Below are positions 5,991 through 8,065 of a stretch of DNA of 8,065 nt, piece after piece. Below the pieces are notes generated by a model, which did no database searches, was not told where the DNA came from, and saw nothing but the letters and a program-made list of their open reading frames with translations. Positions within the stretch are counted from its first letter, which is position 1. The number at the start of each line of letters is the position of its first letter. Location of the stretch: the NCBI GenBank assembly GCA_900547835.1, contig URIJ01000099.1, positions 1-8,065 on the forward strand. The letters run 5' to 3'. The stretch comes from an uncultured Collinsella sp. (lineage in GTDB: Bacteria > Actinomycetota > Coriobacteriia > Coriobacteriales > Coriobacteriaceae). The translations under genes were made by a program, and so were the position numbers.

Positions 5991-6011
5991 CCATAAAGGA
6001 GGATCACTGGT

Positions 6012-7799
6012 ATGAGCCAGACCCGTCCCATCGACGAGCATTCCATGCACACCCGTACCTGCGGCGAGCTTCGCTTCGAGAACGTGGGCGAAGAGGTCAC
6101 CCTCACCGGTTGGGTGAGCCGTCGCCGCGACCACGGCGGCCTTATTTTCTGCGACCTTCGCGACCGCGAGGGCATCACGCAGCTCACCTTCGACCCCGAG
6201 CACTCCGACGGCGACGCCTTTAAGATCGCCGAGACCATGCGTCCCGAGTGGCCCATCAAGATCCACGGCGTCGTGCGCGCCCGTGGCGAGGAGACCACCA
6301 ATACCAAGCTCGCGACCGGCGAGATCGAGGTCCTGACCGACCACGCCGAGGTGCTCAACACGTCCGTCACCCCGCCGTTCCAGATCGAGGACGGCATCGA
6401 GACCAGCGAGGACACCCGTCTGCGCTATCGCTATCTGGACCTCCGCCGTCCCGAGATGATGGCCAACCTCAAGTTGCGCTCCGACTTTACCTTTGCCATT
6501 CGCGAGGCGCTGCACAACCGTGAGTTCATGGAGGTCGAGACGCCCTCCCTGTTTAAGTCCACGCCCGAGGGCGCCCGCGACTTCATCGTTCCCAGCCGCA
6601 TCCAGCCGGGTAACTTCTACGCCCTGCCGCAGTCCCCGCAGCTCTTGAAGCAGCTGCTCATGGTCGGTGGCGTCGAGCGCTACTACCAGGTTGCCAAGTG
6701 CTTCCGCGACGAGGACCTGCGTGCCGACCGTCAGCCCGAGTTCACCCAGGTCGATATCGAGATGTCCTTCGTGGACCAGAACGACGTTATGAGCGCGCTC
6801 GAAGAGGTCCTGTCCGATGCCTTCGGTCGCATGGGTGTCGAGATGCCCACGCCGCTGCGTCGCATGGACTACTGGGAGGCCATGGACACCTATGGCTCCG
6901 ACAAGCCCGATACCCGCTATGGCATGCACCTGGTCGACCTGACCGACATCTTTGCCAACTCCAAGTTCAAGGTCTTTGCGACTGCCGCAAACGAGGAGGG
7001 CTCTGTCGTCAAGGCCATCAACGCCAAGGGCGCCGGTGCCTGGGCACGTGCCAAGATCGATAAGCTCGCCGGCGTGGCCTCCACGTTTGGCGCCAAGGGT
7101 CTGGCCTGGATCGCCTTCCGCGAGGACGGCTCCATCAACAGCCCCATCGTCAAGTTCTTCTCGGACGAGGAGATGGCGGCTCTGCGCGAGCGCATGGACG
7201 TCGAGCCCGGCGACCTTGTGATGTTCGCCGCCGGCCCGCGCCTGCTCTCTGACGAGATCCTGGGCGGCATGCGCTCGCACATGGCCAATGCGCTTGAGAT
7301 CAAGCGCGAGGGCCACGACTTCCTGTGGGTCGTCAACTTCCCGCTGTTCCACTGGGATGAGGACCGCAAGGCTTACGCTGCCGAGCACCAGCCGTTCACC
7401 CTGCCGACCGAGACCGACATCGCCAAGATCGAGGCCGATCCCCTGGCAGCCGGTTCGTGCACCTACGACTTTGTCATGGACGGCTTTGAGGCCGGCGGCG
7501 GCGGTATGCGTATCCACAACGCCGAGATGCAGATGTCCATGCTCAAGCTCCTGGGCTTTACCGAGGAGCGCGCCGAGTCTCAGTTCGGCTTCCTCATGGA
7601 GGCCCTCAAGTTTGGTGCGCCCCCGATGGGCGGTTTTGCTCTGGGCCTGGACCGCGTGTGCATGCTGCTCACCGGTTCCGACTCCATCCGCGACGTCATG
7701 GCGTTCCCCAAGACGGCCAGCGGCTCCGACCTTATGTCGGGCGCCCCGAGTGCCGTTAGCGGCGCCCAGCTCAAGGACGTCAGCCTGCGCCTGATGTAG
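6012..7799 (+). CDS. aspS: Aspartyl-tRNA synthetase AspS, probably non-discriminating
   Basis: Class IIb cytoplasmic enzyme charging tRNA with aspartate. The 595-residue length is normal for the bacterial type with an inserted GAD domain. Visible parts: an N-terminal OB-fold anticodon domain (about 17-110, GWVSRRRDHGGLIF), the SRIQPGNFYALPQSPQ region (195-210), motif 2 FRDEDLRADRQPEFTQ (231-246), and motif 3 with GFALGLDRV (541-549), including Arg548. His41 in RRRDHGG sits where discriminating E. coli AspRS has Leu. His at this site marks non-discriminating enzymes that also make Asp-tRNA-Asn for GatCAB amidation; this is an inference from one position. The start ATG follows AAAGGAGG by about nine bases. 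It is divergent from serB, and an intrinsic terminator follows the stop. Confidence 0.97.
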   Translation: MSQTRPIDEHSMHTRTCGELRFENVGEEVTLTGWVSRRRDHGGLIFCDLRDREGITQLTFDPEHSDGDAFKIAETMRPEWPIKIHGVVRARGEETTNTKLATGEIEVLTDHAEVLNTSVTPPFQIEDGIETSEDTRLRYRYLDLRRPEMMANLKLRSDFTFAIREALHNREFMEVETPSLFKSTPEGARDFIVPSRIQPGNFYALPQSPQLLKQLLMVGGVERYYQVAKCFRDEDLRADRQPEFTQVDIEMSFVDQNDVMSALEEVLSDAFGRMGVEMPTPLRRMDYWEAMDTYGSDKPDTRYGMHLVDLTDIFANSKFKVFATAANEEGSVVKAINAKGAGAWARAKIDKLAGVASTFGAKGLAWIAFREDGSINSPIVKFFSDEEMAALRERMDVEPGDLVMFAAGPRLLSDEILGGMRSHMANALEIKREGHDFLWVVNFPLFHWDEDRKAYAAEHQPFTLPTETDIAKIEADPLAAGSCTYDFVMDGFEAGGGGMRIHNAEMQMSMLKLLGFTEERAESQFGFLMEALKFGAPPMGGFALGLDRVCMLLTGSDSIRDVMAFPKTASGSDLMSGAPSAVSGAQLKDVSLRLM

Positions 7800-7822
7800 G
7801 CGAGCGGCTACATATTGCCCGT

Positions 7823-7857
7823 AACGAGGGAAGGACGCGTGCCTTCCCTCGTTTTTT
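7823..7857 (+). terminator. Intrinsic terminator of aspS
   Basis: AACGAGGGAAGG (7823-7834) pairs perfectly with CCTTCCCTCGTT (7842-7853) around a seven-base loop, followed by a T-run to 7857. It begins 23 bases after the aspS stop. Confidence 0.92.
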
Positions 7858-7860
7858 ATG

Positions 7861-8065
7861 CGCGGGCGTTGCGAGGGCATAGGTTGACTGGGCGTCGCGG
7901 AAACTGCGTCCCAGAATTTGCGTCCAAAACGGGTCGCAGTTTCCCAAACAGGGTCCTTTTGGAAACTGCGACCCAGAATCCAGCCAAATAACGGGACGCG
8001 CTTTCCGGTCGAGATCGCGCGAATTTTTGTGGTGTAAGAGGGAGGGCCGCGTCAGCGCCCCTTGC
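7861..8065. other. Non-coding end region with repeats
   Basis: No open frame with a ribosome site is seen in these 205 bases. The middle is occupied by four alternating 14-base repeats (7899-8016). From 8017 to the window edge I see nothing interpretable. Confidence 0.5.
7899..8016. repeat. Two tandem 72-base hairpin units (four 14-base repeats)
   Basis: Four 14-base copies alternate in orientation: GGAAACTGCGTCCC (7899-7912), inverted GGGTCGCAGTTTCC (7931-7944), GGAAACTGCGACCC (7971-7984) and inverted GGGACGCGCTTTCC (8003-8016). Copies 2 and 3 are exact inverses, copies 1 and 2 differ by one base, and copies 3 and 4 by three. The gap within each pair is 18 bases, and both gaps start AGAAT and end AAC. 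The period from copy 1 to copy 3 is 72 bases. The pairs can fold as two hairpins, or copies 2 and 3 as one stronger hairpin. The function is unknown. Confidence 0.8.

Larger units (their letters stand above)
5756..6011. other. Divergent intergenic region serB/aspS
   Basis: This 256-base gap separates two divergent genes and should hold both promoters. I find no convincing -35/-10 pair on either strand. TAAGAT (5901-5906) is a possible aspS -10 without a matching -35. Two hairpins are clear: 5800-5830 and 5949-5990. No gene is supported; the open frame beginning with ATG 5915 has no ribosome site and runs into aspS out of frame. Confidence 0.5.

Noticed and set aside
5915..6223. 102-residue open frame overlapping the aspS start
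   Set aside because: No ribosome site, out of frame with aspS, and increasingly Arg/His/Pro-rich once inside aspS.
5619..7880. 753-residue open frame antisense to aspS, running into serB in another frame
   Set aside because: A long shadow caused by the codon bias of aspS. Its tail overlaps serB out of frame, and no domain is recognisable.
7899..8016. CRISPR array
   Set aside because: The repeats alternate in orientation, are only 14 bases long and have shared loop ends; there are no cas genes in the window.

Overview
The window looks like a chromosomal segment of a high-GC, gut-type actinobacterium. The class Coriobacteriia, probably Collinsella or a close relative, is my best guess. This rests on base composition, protein character and GC-rich hairpin intergenic regions; no marker such as 16S rRNA is present, so it is an inference. 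Seven protein genes are supported. The theme is nickel-dependent lactate racemization (Lar).

Layout. Positions 1-303 hold a hairpin terminator, about 200 bases of structured non-coding sequence and a strong intrinsic terminator. larA (421-1698, TTG start) encodes lactate racemase, and larD (1748-2479) an aquaglyceroporin-type lactic acid channel; both are on the plus strand. They converge, across a nested palindrome and bidirectional terminator (2506-2620), on a minus-strand operon that reads larB (5005-4223), larC (4212-3301), then a TetR-family regulator (3298-2759). Upstream of larB are serB (5755-5120, phosphoserine phosphatase) and then, divergent, aspS (6012-7799, aspartyl-tRNA synthetase). 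The end of the window (7861-8065) has no gene but carries a 72-base tandem repeat of two hairpin units.

How the genes work together. LarB starts synthesis of the nickel-pincer nucleotide from nicotinic acid adenine dinucleotide, LarC inserts nickel, LarA uses the cofactor to interconvert D- and L-lactate, and LarD moves lactic acid across the membrane. The sulfur-inserting enzyme LarE is not in the window and must lie elsewhere if the pathway works. The TetR protein is a candidate local regulator, in place of the Crp/Fnr-type LarR known from Lactiplantibacillus plantarum. A perfect 11-base inverted repeat abutting the -10 of a good candidate larB promoter is its most likely operator.

Most unusual points: LarC ends at the domain junction and lacks the whole LarC2 domain, with the regulator starting two bases later; LarC has a 41-residue stretch containing 24 histidines; and several families of hairpin repeats lie between genes. 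No wholly new system is evident. The LarC1-only TetR-linked lar locus and the structured region before larA are the best leads.
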